DNA from: Asterionellopsis glacialis
Lineage: Eukaryota > Bacillariophyta > Plagiogrammaphyceae > Rhaphoneidales > Asterionellopsidaceae
Reading direction: 5' to 3'
NCBI GenBank assembly: GCA_014885115.2
Contig: WKLE02001195.1
Span: 1 to 64,000 of the forward strand
Length of the DNA stretch: 64,000 nt
A model generated the notes under the pieces. That model was not told the origin of the DNA and searched no databases. It saw nothing but the letters and a program-made list of their open reading frames with translations. Of this stretch, positions 45,701 through 55,077 are shown one piece after another. Numbering within the stretch: the stretch's first letter is position 1; each line of letters opens with the position of its first letter. Made by a program: the position numbers and the translations under genes.

Positions 45701-46491
45701 GAAAGTATGAGGCTGTATTCACTACAGCCCCTACACCTGGTCAAGGCAGCACAAGTGGTGGAAACCCAAATGAGTGTCAAGGGGCCTCCATACGATGTCC
45801 TCTGGAACACGGTTGTGAAGTTAGTTCTCATTATGGCTTGTGGACTGACCCAAACTCGGATGAAGCTAGGATACACTATGGCGTGGATTACCTGGCAGAA
45901 GAAGGCGCACCTGTTGTAGCCGCTGCCGAAGGAACCATTGAAAATACATCCACATATGACGGTTACGGCAGGATTATTATTTTGCGACACGTTGATGGCA
46001 GTGCTACTCTATATGGTCATCTATCTTCCAGTATTGTTCAAGTTGGAGACAAGGTCGACGCAGGACAACCAATTGCCTATGCTGGTAGTTCGGGAGTATC
46101 TAAAAATGCTCATTTGCATTTTGAATATGCACCAAATGGCGTTCTAGTCCAGACAAAACGTCGAATTGACCCACATCCTTGTGTGGGAATATACACAAGT
46201 GGTAGTATCGCAGTGGGTGACAATGGGTCTGAGGCAGATGATGTGTTTGAGTTGTCTATTGATGGCATTGTCATAGGAAGGACTTTCAAAGGTCAAAAGA
46301 ATAATCTTAGCTTGAGCAATTTACGACCAGGAGTTCACGAACTCAAATTACAAGTAGTTGAAGATGATTATAGTCCTGGTACATGGGAGATTGAACTTGA
46401 GGACAATATAATATTTTCAGATGGAACCACGTACAAAAGTGGTCGAACCGATCTTAATGACTATGTTATATTTAATATTGTTGTACCATAG
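42763..46491 (+). CDS. Large secreted protein with C-terminal M23 metallopeptidase
   Basis: 1242 residues, single exon. Signal peptide 1-24 (IKNWFYILFHCITLTFLLLL, then ANA before Glu). Residues about 75-130 are Arg/Asn/His-rich. Residues about 150-270 resemble an FN3 domain, with ITLSWAEP near its start and TGLQGGEEYAVIVTATF near its end. A Ser/Asp linker lies near 420-435. A beta-rich region of about 250 residues with repeated valine/alanine strands follows, including EPEPSFEPEASIALEASATL. Residues about 1020-1140 are an M23/LytM peptidase with all zinc ligands: H1038 and D1042 (HYGVD), H1119 in HLHFE, plus H1086 and H1117. A short beta-sandwich ends the protein. Bacterial M23 enzymes cleave peptidoglycan cross-bridges. 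In a diatom this could attack bacteria or have been repurposed; transfer from bacteria is likely for the peptidase module. Confidence 0.88.
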   Translation: MIKNWFYILFHCITLTFLLLLANAETTNSTAGTVTKKKVSNEKEFRLLRGSDQSTIENPSTQEYSNTKHRAYSSHRNVGKKTSRSRYNRGRRNSRHHNKVRVRGGNHDNFYDREPNKIATNYARRQVDPPTLSDTAQRKPDSSEQDTNTIYNAATSSLVFRGVRDAISYLNGTITLSWAEPTLLLSGYTSTTLTNQESSQVKYDIFLEKAPYNFTTCNSLDLKNTQPGLQHFATQGSLQHTVTGLQGGEEYAVIVTATFDTMSSESCAFTSLKVSSQDPEIRDDVQIIGPFQSSETLAIDLLDEGLLRFSGNVPFNVTNAAVGTFISGEVSDGSFLRQVLATVTSSNAEVVFETELATPEQLFNRFSFHADFDPGAFDSPSDEASRGLLKLANDIKVDPIDLLKFELEEDVTEFLNSDPDESSSSSSTSSSSSDDDDQCLPTPDNFPFYDDMTVTAELTLSAGFTLNYDFDSSETESLRLFDASLKGRFSAEAGVTVSNEFCLADKEFPIAEKTLEKFKKRITFWVWIIPFVITFEPSAKVEVEASVAVGLQSTASVTVESGMDLNVKKTSDTDWKASVTPLPFEPEPSFEPEASIALEASATLKLTISVLVDELVGVDFSIAAGPEFSGKVVLRADPPLLAEGPLFLDELDINFNIEFPVGVRWRYHWFDDFEEKELFSLFPLEFPIFSLPSVELEGSADLLCTGPNEKEAVLKIVAKEEDSDALISNRLVSGSHKWFIDFGSDNDWTIQDDRTKSVTMRKIVQYGAKVNFPEEIIFISTPQKPTQLLRVLVEEDDMTELFGSILECCTASECAVIYNKNEGDMKCQNGSCINNFPTSTSTISSSGGSTSLSDGADVDFPDGTFPVDTVVTLSKQPTAPLDQAFTELTEVFRTGAPSAHKIHINVDNKVPSDKNVIVSIPAPENGGLEDQAEVFVLMPNSSPEEGPYNIFALFESDHGNTPGTISFELPGYAFSRTPQGKYEAVFTTAPTPGQGSTSGGNPNECQGASIRCPLEHGCEVSSHYGLWTDPNSDEARIHYGVDYLAEEGAPVVAAAEGTIENTSTYDGYGRIIILRHVDGSATLYGHLSSSIVQVGDKVDAGQPIAYAGSSGVSKNAHLHFEYAPNGVLVQTKRRIDPHPCVGIYTSGSIAVGDNGSEADDVFELSIDGIVIGRTFKGQKNNLSLSNLRPGVHELKLQVVEDDYSPGTWEIELEDNIIFSDGTTYKSGRTDLNDYVIFNIVVP

Positions 46492-47213
46492 GCATGACCC
46501 CAGTTTAAATGAAGTAACGAAAGGTACCTTCTTACATCTTGCTGGGTGCAAAATAAAGCTACATCCTGGATCTTCTCTATCTTTGCCAGATCATCCACAA
46601 GGTGCTCACAAATGTAAAATAGATGGATCAAGGTTCTACGATTGCACCAACATCCCTGTATGAAGCGATACCAGGGGCATTAAAATTATACCCATATACA
46701 TCATGGGGTTAAACGTTCTGAGAGTTTTTTTCTTTATTCGTATCTTCTTTTTGTAGAGGAGTAGTAAAAAAATCATATATTGCACATAAATATATAATTG
46801 GTGGTACGGAAATCTTTAGTGTTATCCTCAAAATAAAATAATTTTTTTTTAAAAAATAATTACCCTAGCTAAACCCCAAGAAAGACGAGTGTTGATGCGT
46901 ATATTATAGATGATCAAAAACTTGATGGTCGGCACTTCAATTACAAAATGGTATCTTTCTTCATACCAAGTTTTGTGCGAAGCATGTAGGCATAGTATCC
47001 AACTGCATAACAAACTGCGGCAAAGAGAACAATAAAAAAAGGTGACCACAGGACTTGGCTTGGTTGTCATGATATATCCTATTTTATAGTCATTACCTCC
47101 GATATTTTGTTTTGCATATACATATATCCTTGTTTTTTGACATTTTCATTCTATCGGCAAATAAAAAACGATTCTGTCGATCTTATTGTTTTTGGTAATA
47201 GCCAATTTTAAGT
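46492..47213. other. Spacer with possible small membrane-protein frame
   Basis: No gene with a proper start is supported. A 41-codon open stretch on the minus strand (47066-46944) encodes a convincing single membrane helix followed by basic residues (AYMLRTKLGMKKDTIL), but it lacks an ATG before the helix. Confidence 0.35.
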
Positions 47214-48059
47214 TCACCATTCAGCTATACCATAATCTGCAAAGAATTCACCTGATGGACAATTTTCCATTGTAGCCGGAAGAACTGCGTTTTTAGCACC
47301 ATCGTTGGGATCGCGTGGGCCACGTTGAGATGTCATATCAGTCTTACAATATCCAGGACAACAACAATTCACTTTAATTCCATTCTGTCCTTCCTCACGA
47401 GCCCATACCTTGGTCGCAGCAATCACAGCAAGTTTACTCAAACCATAATTCGAATTTCCCCATCCTTTTTGTTGGTGAACACCCTGTTGGACGTCCGATT
47501 CAAATTCATTGACTAATTCTTGTAACTCGGGCATGGAAAGTGTGGAAGAGGTAAATTTCTCACGTAATTCGTTACTTTTTAATTGTGACAAATATCCAGA
47601 TTTCGATGCCACATTCACAATTCGTGCATCTGTGCCCTTCCTTAAAAGTGGTAACATTTGTTCTGTAAAGTCAACTGTTCCTCGAAAATTGATATCTATG
47701 GTAGGTTTACATTGTCCCTTGAAGGGTGTTGGATCAGCACCCTTGAATGCAAATCCTGCGTTATTCACCAAGACATCCACCTTGCCACCAAAAGTTTGAT
47801 CCATCTTTTGACAGAAGGATGCATGACTTGCCGTATCTCCTAATGCCAATGGTTCATAGGAGACAGTTGTATTGACATTCGATGGCAAAGCTTGGATAAT
47901 TTGTTCAGCAGCAGTTTGTCCTCGAACAGGATCACGACAAGCTAAAATTAAGTTTTGAAATAGACCTGATGATGCCAGTTGCAAGGCAACGTAAAATCCA
48001 ATACCCTTGTTGGAACCAGTCACTATAGCTACTCGACCAGCGGTAGATGGTGCAATCAT
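47214..48059 (-). CDS. Carbonyl reductase-type short-chain dehydrogenase
   Basis: 281 residues from the ATG at 48059 (opens MIAPSTAGRVAIVTG). The frame continues 57 codons upstream, but that part is Cys/Arg-rich and unlike the family. It matches CBR1-type SDRs, which reduce ketones and aldehydes with NADPH. The NADP-binding turn TGSNKGIG is at 14-21. NNAG, the catalytic Ser region NVASKSGYL and catalytic Y205 and K209 (SNYGLSKLAV) are present. The long insert before the catalytic Tyr and the CCPGYCKTDMTSQRGP segment are CBR1 hallmarks. The end (PSGEFFADYGIAEW) aligns with the CBR1 C-terminus, so the gene is complete. No targeting peptide; probably cytosolic. Confidence 0.93.
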   Translation of the reverse strand: MIAPSTAGRVAIVTGSNKGIGFYVALQLASSGLFQNLILACRDPVRGQTAAEQIIQALPSNVNTTVSYEPLALGDTASHASFCQKMDQTFGGKVDVLVNNAGFAFKGADPTPFKGQCKPTIDINFRGTVDFTEQMLPLLRKGTDARIVNVASKSGYLSQLKSNELREKFTSSTLSMPELQELVNEFESDVQQGVHQQKGWGNSNYGLSKLAVIAATKVWAREEGQNGIKVNCCCPGYCKTDMTSQRGPRDPNDGAKNAVLPATMENCPSGEFFADYGIAEW

Positions 48060-48677
48060 CGTAACAAGACAGTTGAGTTTAAGTTCTTTTTTTGAATGAC
48101 AGCAACAACACAGTCCGCGGCGGAAGGGTTCGCATCTCCGCCCGATCTTTCTTGACCCCTCTGATAGATCGTCCGACTTGGTCAGATTCAGAAAGACAAT
48201 GTACCTGGTACAGTACAAAGTGAACGTCATATATCCTAATCACGTATCACTTGGCCGTAGTATGTACGAGTAGGAAAAAAGCGTGTATCAGACGGAAAAA
48301 ATCTAAATGGAGGATTGTCGCAATAAGTTGCGCAAGTCGTTGCGTTCCCTGAAAATGCGTGTGTTCCAGTTAGGATGAAGTCCTAAAAAGCAATATCAAA
48401 GGGCAAAAGGAGGATTGGCGTTTTTGCTTGTCAAATCTCCCAACCTAATCCTTGTCGGTACATATTCATGTTTTTTTTTGGCTCCAGACTTACTGAAATT
48501 ATAAGGAAATATTCTGCCATGCATCTCGCTTGAAGGTAGTTTCAATGATACAACTAGTTTAAAGAATTGCGATACACAGCTGTTGATACTTTGTTTGCAA
48601 CAATGAAAGCTCCAAGCACATTATTACCAACTCAAATTCCTTGCTGGGGTAATAGATCATAGCAAAAGTTTTTTTCC
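48060..48677. other. Spacer with dispersed repeat
   Basis: 618 bp. Contains TACCTGGTAC at 48202-48211 and the second dispersed-repeat copy at 48519-48626. No gene supported. Confidence 0.45.
48519..48626. repeat. Dispersed repeat, copy 2
   Basis: Second copy of the repeat described at 41793-41898, with small indels. It lies just downstream of the methyltransferase stop codon. Confidence 0.65.
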
Positions 48678-49583
48678 TCATTCCTTTCTTCGAGAAACAT
48701 GCCATATTTCAATATCATCTACCGAAAATACAGGATCGTGTTGGTTTTGAGGGATGACATCAACTTGTAAGTTTCGTAACGCAGCTAACTCTTTGAATCG
48801 TTCTTTTGGGTTGAACTCTGGAAAGTATCGGTGCTCATAACTGATAATAGCTATTCCGTTATCGGAAAGTAATTCATCGATACCGTCTACCAACGGTCCA
48901 ATAGGATAAAGTTTGGGAAGGACACAATCTGACACTAACACTATATCAAAAAGTCTTTTCCCTAATGATCCATCACCCCACCAATAGTATTGTACATCAA
49001 TCTCACAATTCCCTATCTTGGTCTTGCTACTTGATGACGGTTGTGTTTCCGTTGTTTGAGACGGAATTTGAGATTGCAATTTCTCCTGAGCATGTGCAAT
49101 ATTTTCTTGCGCAAGTTGAACAACTTTTGAACATCCATCTGTGCATATGCAGTGTGACGCTCCCAATAAAGCCGCGCCAATTGTTGTAATCCCTGTACCT
49201 GCACCAAGATCAACTAGTTTGATTTGGTTTTCCGTCCCTTGCCCTTGTAAAAATAAGGTTGGGTGACGTTCTAAATATTTCAATAATACCATTGATGCAG
49301 GCCAAACTGTGGCACCAGTGCCATAAGTTCCTTCGATTTCTCCACGTTGGACTTGCTTTACAGAGAATGAACAATGACGCATGTCGTCCTTAGTTTGACC
49401 CGATAATTTCATCGTCACTGGATATTGTTCAGCCTGTGAGTAGCGATTTCTCCAACCAGCAACAACTGCATTCTTATTCAATTTCATCCTCGATGAAGAA
49501 CCATTATCTAGAGCATCAAACAAAGCGCGAGCCGTAGGGTGTGGTTGAGCACGTGGATTCACTTGAGATTGGGACGGTTCCAT
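48678..49583 (-). CDS. METTL21/family-16-like methyltransferase
   Basis: 301 residues, single exon. A seven-beta-strand SAM methyltransferase: motif I LVDLGAGTGITTIGAALLGA at about residue 126, CTDG at the end of strand 2, YYWWGDGS (the W-G motif), then FDIVLVSDCVLPK and GIAIISYEHR. This is the layout of family-16 protein lysine methyltransferases such as METTL21 and METTL22. The usual post-IV DxxY reads DCVL here, a substitution at the tyrosine. The N-terminal segment (MKLSGQTKDDMRHCSFSVKQ) matches the family's start. The target protein cannot be inferred. Confidence 0.85.
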   Translation of the reverse strand: MEPSQSQVNPRAQPHPTARALFDALDNGSSSRMKLNKNAVVAGWRNRYSQAEQYPVTMKLSGQTKDDMRHCSFSVKQVQRGEIEGTYGTGATVWPASMVLLKYLERHPTLFLQGQGTENQIKLVDLGAGTGITTIGAALLGASHCICTDGCSKVVQLAQENIAHAQEKLQSQIPSQTTETQPSSSSKTKIGNCEIDVQYYWWGDGSLGKRLFDIVLVSDCVLPKLYPIGPLVDGIDELLSDNGIAIISYEHRYFPEFNPKERFKELAALRNLQVDVIPQNQHDPVFSVDDIEIWHVSRRKE

Positions 49584-50261
49584 CTTGGATGCTTTCCCCG
49601 TCTTTGACTTCTTGCATAATGTAATAATGTGTCATTTTTTCTACAAAATCGAAATAGTATGGTCTTCGATCTTTTTTCTTTTTTTTCATCGCCGCGAAAT
49701 CGAATCTTTCCTTTTCGTTTTATGATGTGAAAACGAAACACGCGCGCTGTGGGAGGCGAAGGAAACAGGTGAGCAAGGTCACTCCTTCATAAGTCCTCTC
49801 TCTAGAGAGAGGTCTGGTTGGTCCTAGAGAGACCTTAGGTCCAAGTCCTACGTAGACTAGTACTACTCTCCTACAGAAAATGGATGGGTAGCCTACTTTC
49901 TACACTAGCTAAAAACTCTCTCTATGAGAAGTGATGCATACGCACTTCCGTTTCATCCACAAATAATATGAAAACCTGTCATATTTGCATTGATGTTTTC
50001 TGGCTCGCTCTCTTTTAAATATATGTTCTCAATATGTTGTGAGACTACTGTCGTCCCATCATTATTTTGATTTATTCCCCATCACCCATTTTTCATCCTA
50101 TTCAACAACACCTTTGAAGTTCGAAGAGACTAAGTTGAAAAATTGAGGGCTCGCAACAACCTCCTTATCATTCCTAATAGACAAGATATTATCACTTAAA
50201 TCAAGAAAATTACCACGCGTCCATTGCATTCTCCCTTGTTGGACAATACGTTTTGTACATA
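49584..50261. other. Divergent promoter region
   Basis: 678 bp between the methyltransferase and bestrophin genes. Dense in CTAG, GTCCTA and CTCTCTAGAGAG words at about 49790-49870. No gene seen. Confidence 0.45.
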
Positions 50262-51653
50262 ATGTTGTTGTTGCCAGCTCTCACAACAGTACTGCTTACA
50301 TCAGGGACTGGTAAGCATCAACCTGCAATGATGGGTCAATCACCAGGGAGGCTCCCGTTTTCAATTTCACGACAACAACGGCGCGGGGCGTCCTCTTTGC
50401 TACCACGTGGTATTGTTGCCCAACGTAATCTTTTGGATGGCGATGGTGTCCCTTCCAAACCAGGATGGAAAAGTGGGCGTTTAGATCGACTTACTGATTG
50501 GGCTGCTTCCAAGCAAGCCAACCGTGATGTTATTTGTCAATACGAACCGAGCAGTTCTTTTTTGTGGTTCCGTTGGAAAGGAACAGTTCTTAAATTAACC
50601 ATCCGATCAGTGTTATTATCCATGCTTCTTGGATTAGCCGTTGATTGTACAGTTCGATCTCTTGCCGTTCAACGTTGGCCGCGATTTGCCGTTCCACCGT
50701 CGACAGATCCCATAGTTGCAGGTTTAGAAGGTCTTCGCAGACTTTGGGGATATCAATTCACGCTTGCTACGTTCATCTTGACATTTTTCACCTCAGAAGC
50801 CTATGGTTATTGGCAAAAGGTTTACAATACCACTCGTGCTATTCAGGGTCGTATCAATGATATTTGTATGCTAATCACAATGGCAGCTCAACGGGTCACT
50901 AACACTCAAAACAAACCTAATAAATACAGTCGCAAGGCAGAAAATTTGGTTCGATTGTGTTCAAGACTAATTCGCGTGAGTCATATTTTTTTTTGGGCAG
51001 CAACACCTACAGCATCGAATGGATTAAGTGATTGTGATAAATTTATATCGGATACAGCAAACTGTCCTCTTCCTATCGATGATGAACACATTGGCCCGTT
51101 GTTACTAAGTCCGTATGGACTAAAGGCACTTGCTAACACGGGACAACTAACACAATCTGAAGTTGATGGGTTAAAACGTTCAGGTTTACCGCCACATGAA
51201 TACCATTTGGTCTTGTTAACATGGGTTGGCATGCATGCGATGAATGGTTTGAAACAAGGAATTCTTGCTTGTGGTAATGGCTTTGAGGAGAATCTTTTGC
51301 GACAAATAACAGCTCTGAGGGGTGAATATTTTAATATCGATGACTTTCGGGCAGGACGGATGCCACTTGCCTATGTGCAATTAGTCCAGGTTTTAGTCGA
51401 TTCATTGGTGTTTTTAGCACCATGTGCCCTCTATCCAGAACTTGGATTTTTATCCATTCCCCTTGCAGGACTCATGACATTATTTTTCAAGGGTCTTATG
51501 GAACTGTCCAAATCATTTCTGGATCCCTTTGGGGTGGAAGGCTTTCCGGGTCAAAATATACGCGTGGACGTACTAGTGTCAGAACTCAACTTTGGAGCAG
51601 GAAGTCGGTGGTTCCAAGCAGGTGAGAGACTGCCACTTCCACCTGAAGACTAG
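50262..51653 (+). CDS. Bestrophin-like anion channel
   Basis: 463 residues from the ATG at 50262 (opens MLLLPALTTV). The N-terminus has a short hydrophobic segment and then a basic, Ser-rich stretch, consistent with plastid targeting. The core begins KGTVLKLTIRSVLLSMLLGL (TM1), continues with TLATFILTFFTSEAYGYW (TM2), and has C-terminal membrane helices at about 370-410. The strongest signal is FFKGLMELSKSFLDPFGVEG near 410-430, followed by NIRVDVLVSELN, corresponding to the bestrophin segment with the PFG motif and acidic residues. Bestrophin-like proteins in algae are thylakoid bicarbonate channels that supply CO2 to Rubisco. The family is known; the specific role here is inference. Confidence 0.8.
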   Translation: MLLLPALTTVLLTSGTGKHQPAMMGQSPGRLPFSISRQQRRGASSLLPRGIVAQRNLLDGDGVPSKPGWKSGRLDRLTDWAASKQANRDVICQYEPSSSFLWFRWKGTVLKLTIRSVLLSMLLGLAVDCTVRSLAVQRWPRFAVPPSTDPIVAGLEGLRRLWGYQFTLATFILTFFTSEAYGYWQKVYNTTRAIQGRINDICMLITMAAQRVTNTQNKPNKYSRKAENLVRLCSRLIRVSHIFFWAATPTASNGLSDCDKFISDTANCPLPIDDEHIGPLLLSPYGLKALANTGQLTQSEVDGLKRSGLPPHEYHLVLLTWVGMHAMNGLKQGILACGNGFEENLLRQITALRGEYFNIDDFRAGRMPLAYVQLVQVLVDSLVFLAPCALYPELGFLSIPLAGLMTLFFKGLMELSKSFLDPFGVEGFPGQNIRVDVLVSELNFGAGSRWFQAGERLPLPPED

Positions 51654-52011
51654 CAGCAATCTTTTGAGAAACATAAAATTAATAGAAATAGGTTTTACTT
51701 CTGGCCTTTTCCTTTTGTTTCTACAATTTCAAATTTGAAAGGGGGTGGGCGCGCTAGGCTAGGAATAACAACCCCTCTTCCTAGTGAAGTATACAGATTA
51801 AACAGCATTGAAAATCAGTAAACAATCATAATAACTTTTCTGTTATAATAATTTATAGTCACTACATAACAACAGCAAAATCCATCCCATCTCCACTCAA
51901 CTGTATAGATCCTTTCATCTTTTCCGTACCTTTGTTTATATTCTTGCATGATTGTTCGACATTAACCTCCCCCCTTTCACAATCATATTTCACTTTTCTC
52001 TTTTTAAAATT
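51654..52011. other. Spacer between convergent genes
   Basis: 358 bp; nothing recognised. Confidence 0.4.
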
Positions 52012-52947
52012 TTAATCAAATACTTTTCCAATCTTTTTGAACAATTTATTGAAATTGAAATCATCATCAATAGACATATCAACATTACCAGAACCATCAG
52101 CCTTGAATGTGTAGGGTAAATCTAAAATCGTACCTGAATGACAACAATCCATCAAACATGTCAAGGTAACACCCTCTTTCATGGGGTGTACCAATGTATC
52201 GAACAAATCATCATCGCGTATAATACCAGCAGTTTTATAATCTACAGGTATTAAAGTTTCATCTTTACCATCTTCTTCCTCGCCATAATCATCATCACGT
52301 GTGGATCCACCATGTCCAGAATAATGACAAAAGACAGAATCACCTGCCTCCGATTCGTCCACTAATTTACGATAGGCATTTAAAATATTTTCCTTGGTGG
52401 GCGGGTCATGTTCACCATCGTCCAAGAGTAAAGTAATATTTTCCTCTTCAAATCCGTGTACATCCATAATGTATTCTTTCATATTTAAGGCATCATTGTG
52501 ACAACCACTCAATACACCTGAATCATGTCCAACATAATTAATACCAATTAATAAGGCACGGCGTTTATCCGTGGCATCTTCTTTTTGAGATACTAAATGG
52601 AATGGTAATTCCATATCCATTAATCGACTAGAAGATAATTGGGGAATTTGTGTATACTCCCCCTCGGATAAGATTTCTCTCATTTTGTCCAAGACTTCCA
52701 CAAATGTTAAATCATCATCCAACTTTTTATGATCCGCATACAATACCTTGAGTAAGGCGGATGTGCATGCACCACCAGACCGTCCAGCTGGATCTGGCAA
52801 CCCAAATGATTGAACATTCCATACATCTGCGGAAGTTTGAGAATCTTGACATCCAGAGATCATCCGCACATCCGCCGGTAACACAGCTGACTGTTGTTCG
52901 TCAAACTTTTCTTCAATTCTCTTTTTCATACGACTAAGGAAACCCAT
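52012..52947 (-). CDS. Type III metacaspase (p10 before p20)
   Basis: 311 residues, single exon. The p10-like region comes first: MISGCQDSQTSADV at about 28-41, GGACTSALLKVL, and QLSSSRLMDMELPFHLV at about 104-120. The p20 region follows: KRRALLIGINYVG, catalytic His212 in HYSGHGGS, and catalytic Cys269 in MDCCHSGT, where Cys268 stands directly before it. This reversed order defines type III metacaspases, found in diatoms and other algae with secondary plastids. Metacaspases are Ca2+-dependent cysteine proteases that cleave after Arg or Lys and take part in stress responses and cell death. No signal peptide; probably cytosolic. Extra cysteines may allow redox control, as reported for a Phaeodactylum type III enzyme. 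The tail after DLPYTF is acidic. Confidence 0.93.
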   Translation of the reverse strand: MGFLSRMKKRIEEKFDEQQSAVLPADVRMISGCQDSQTSADVWNVQSFGLPDPAGRSGGACTSALLKVLYADHKKLDDDLTFVEVLDKMREILSEGEYTQIPQLSSSRLMDMELPFHLVSQKEDATDKRRALLIGINYVGHDSGVLSGCHNDALNMKEYIMDVHGFEEENITLLLDDGEHDPPTKENILNAYRKLVDESEAGDSVFCHYSGHGGSTRDDDYGEEEDGKDETLIPVDYKTAGIIRDDDLFDTLVHPMKEGVTLTCLMDCCHSGTILDLPYTFKADGSGNVDMSIDDDFNFNKLFKKIGKVFD

Positions 52948-53683
52948 GGTGTTGTTGTAAGGATGGTTTCTAATTACTTACTGATGGACAATGTCTCTCT
53001 CTTGCAAATTAAATTGTCAGAGAGCAACCAAAGATTTGTGTGATGGATCTTGTGGAATCGGCGACCAGGGAAAAAAATCTTGAGCAAGGAGGACCCAGCA
53101 TGAATCCTTGAGTTGAAGGAATTTCATACCAGATAGGCAAGACCTACCTACGTACTGGTAGGTAGGAAGGTAGACAATGAAAGCGAACCACACAGTATCA
53201 GCTGGCCGAAAGCGAATCACATTGAAAATGTCTTCTATTACCAGTTAAACAGATTTACAAAGTAAAATAGACATGTACTGACTATCCAGACGATTTCAAA
53301 CGGTTAGTAAATAGGACTACTTTCCCGATGGAGCTGTCGACTCCTCTAGAGAGACGGTGGGTCATACGATCGATACGACATTCATCTTGAAGACCAATCA
53401 ATAATAACGGATGTTTAACGGCGTTCGCAAAACTAATCAAGATCAAAAAATCCCTGCCTTTGCTTTTGTTCTTTTGGTATCTATCTTGAGAAACGAGTGA
53501 GAAAAACCAAAATCAAGAAAGGGTGACATAAGACGACGACTAATCAATCGAGAGCAAAAGATCGATAGACAAGACAAGAACACATTGGAGAATACAAGAA
53601 TTTTTACACCAAGTCAAAACAAGAATACAGTAACAACAACAACAACTTAAATTCTAGAGTCTGCTACCAAAAAAACACACACC
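52948..53683. other. Divergent promoter region
   Basis: 736 bp between metacaspase and PNPOx-like genes. CTCTAGAGAG lies at about 53343-53352. No gene seen. Confidence 0.4.
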
Positions 53684-54862
53684 ATGATGAAAAGTAGTAT
53701 GACATGTTTAGGAAGTAACAATTTAAGATTAGCAATACTTCGAGGCAGAGTTACATCTTTAGCAGCAACGCCTCGTATCATTGATATAGCAACAAGGCAT
53801 ACCTCATATCCTACTACTTGCATTCGTCATTTTCATTCGCCCTACCATGTTCCTGACACCGGGAATAACAAAAGGTTGTTTACAACAACAATATCAACAA
53901 AACAATCTATACCCGGAAAAGATCCATTATCACTCTTACAACAAGATGCTATAACACGTAAATTATGTAATGATGATGGATATCGTCTCCCAGATGTACA
54001 TTGGGTATTTTCCATAGCAATCAATGGCCATACTAATGACGACGCACAACAAGAAGAACCACCTAATCTTCGTACAGTTGGATTCCAACGTGTGACAAGT
54101 AATGGAATTGATTTTGTGATGAAACGTGGTGGACCCCTAGTAGAACAACTACTTCTTGGCGAAAACCAAAAGCCCTTGTCTATGCTATATATGCAAGGTA
54201 AATATAAACCAGGTGAAATTGTAACGCAGTGGCGTGGTGAAGGCAAATGTGAATCGTTACCATTGGAGGATGAAATCATTACAAAAATTCCAATCTATAC
54301 CATGACTGGTATGGTAGCTACCAAACGAACGGAAAAAGAACATCTAGATGATGGTTCTACTATTGCAGACCACGAAACAGATGTAAGTTATTATTCCTTT
54401 CTTTACTTTACAAATATGTATGTGTGAATGCCTTCATTTGGTACCAAATATTATAAAAATCTCACGATATTGTTTCCCCCTTTTTTTTGGCACCACCGAC
54501 TGTACACACTCTTCCAACTACCTTACTCACAACTATCTCCACCATTGTCACCTACGACGACGACGATGACGACATTTACAACCAACAAATGGAAATTATG
54601 GTATACATAGTCATATCGAATCATGATGGAACGCAAAACACATTTTACTCAAGTAACACAACAAACGCGTATGGAAATTGAAAATAACACAATATCATTT
54701 GATGAATTAAATGAATCCATTCAAGTATTAAGATTTCGTCCTACACGGATGGAATTGATGGAAGGTGGTCCATCAGAAATTTTATGGAATAGATGGGAAT
54801 GGTTGTTACATTCTCAAGATGGTAATGATTGGAAGGATCCAAAACAACTTTTACCACATTAG
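53684..54862 (+). CDS. Pyridoxamine phosphate oxidase-like flavoprotein, two exons
   Basis: Exons 53684-54382 and 54611-54862, 316 residues; 228-bp intron with GTAAGT and ATAG ends, phase 0 (ETD joined to SYRIMMERKT). The N-terminal about 80 residues are Arg/Ser/Thr-rich and fit an organellar presequence. The split-barrel FMN-binding fold is visible as LRTVGFQRVTSNGIDFVMKR, LSMLYMQGKYKPGEIVTQWR and GEGKCESLP. The second exon gives MERKTHFTQVTQQT and the family C-terminus FRPTRMELMEGGP, then WNRWEW and WKDPKQLLP. PNPO makes pyridoxal 5'-phosphate; this is more like the Alr4036 subgroup, so the exact substrate is uncertain. Confidence 0.75.
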
Positions 54863-55077
54863 TTTGTAAACACTTTACTAGAAGAGGGAATTGATGATCG
54901 AACCAAATAATGTGTTGTATGTATATAGGTACTTTGATGAAGGAGTGTACACAGAAGAAATATGAAGAAGAGAAAAGAAAAAAAGTACAAATGCTCGAGT
55001 CATTGTAGGTATGTTTTCAAATTATTGATTAGCGTACCTCTCAAGAAAACAAAGACCTGATATAAATTAAAGATATT

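Noticed and set aside
50253..50261. TTG start three codons before the bestrophin ATG
   Set aside because: A eukaryotic nuclear gene is expected to start at ATG; 50262 is the first one.
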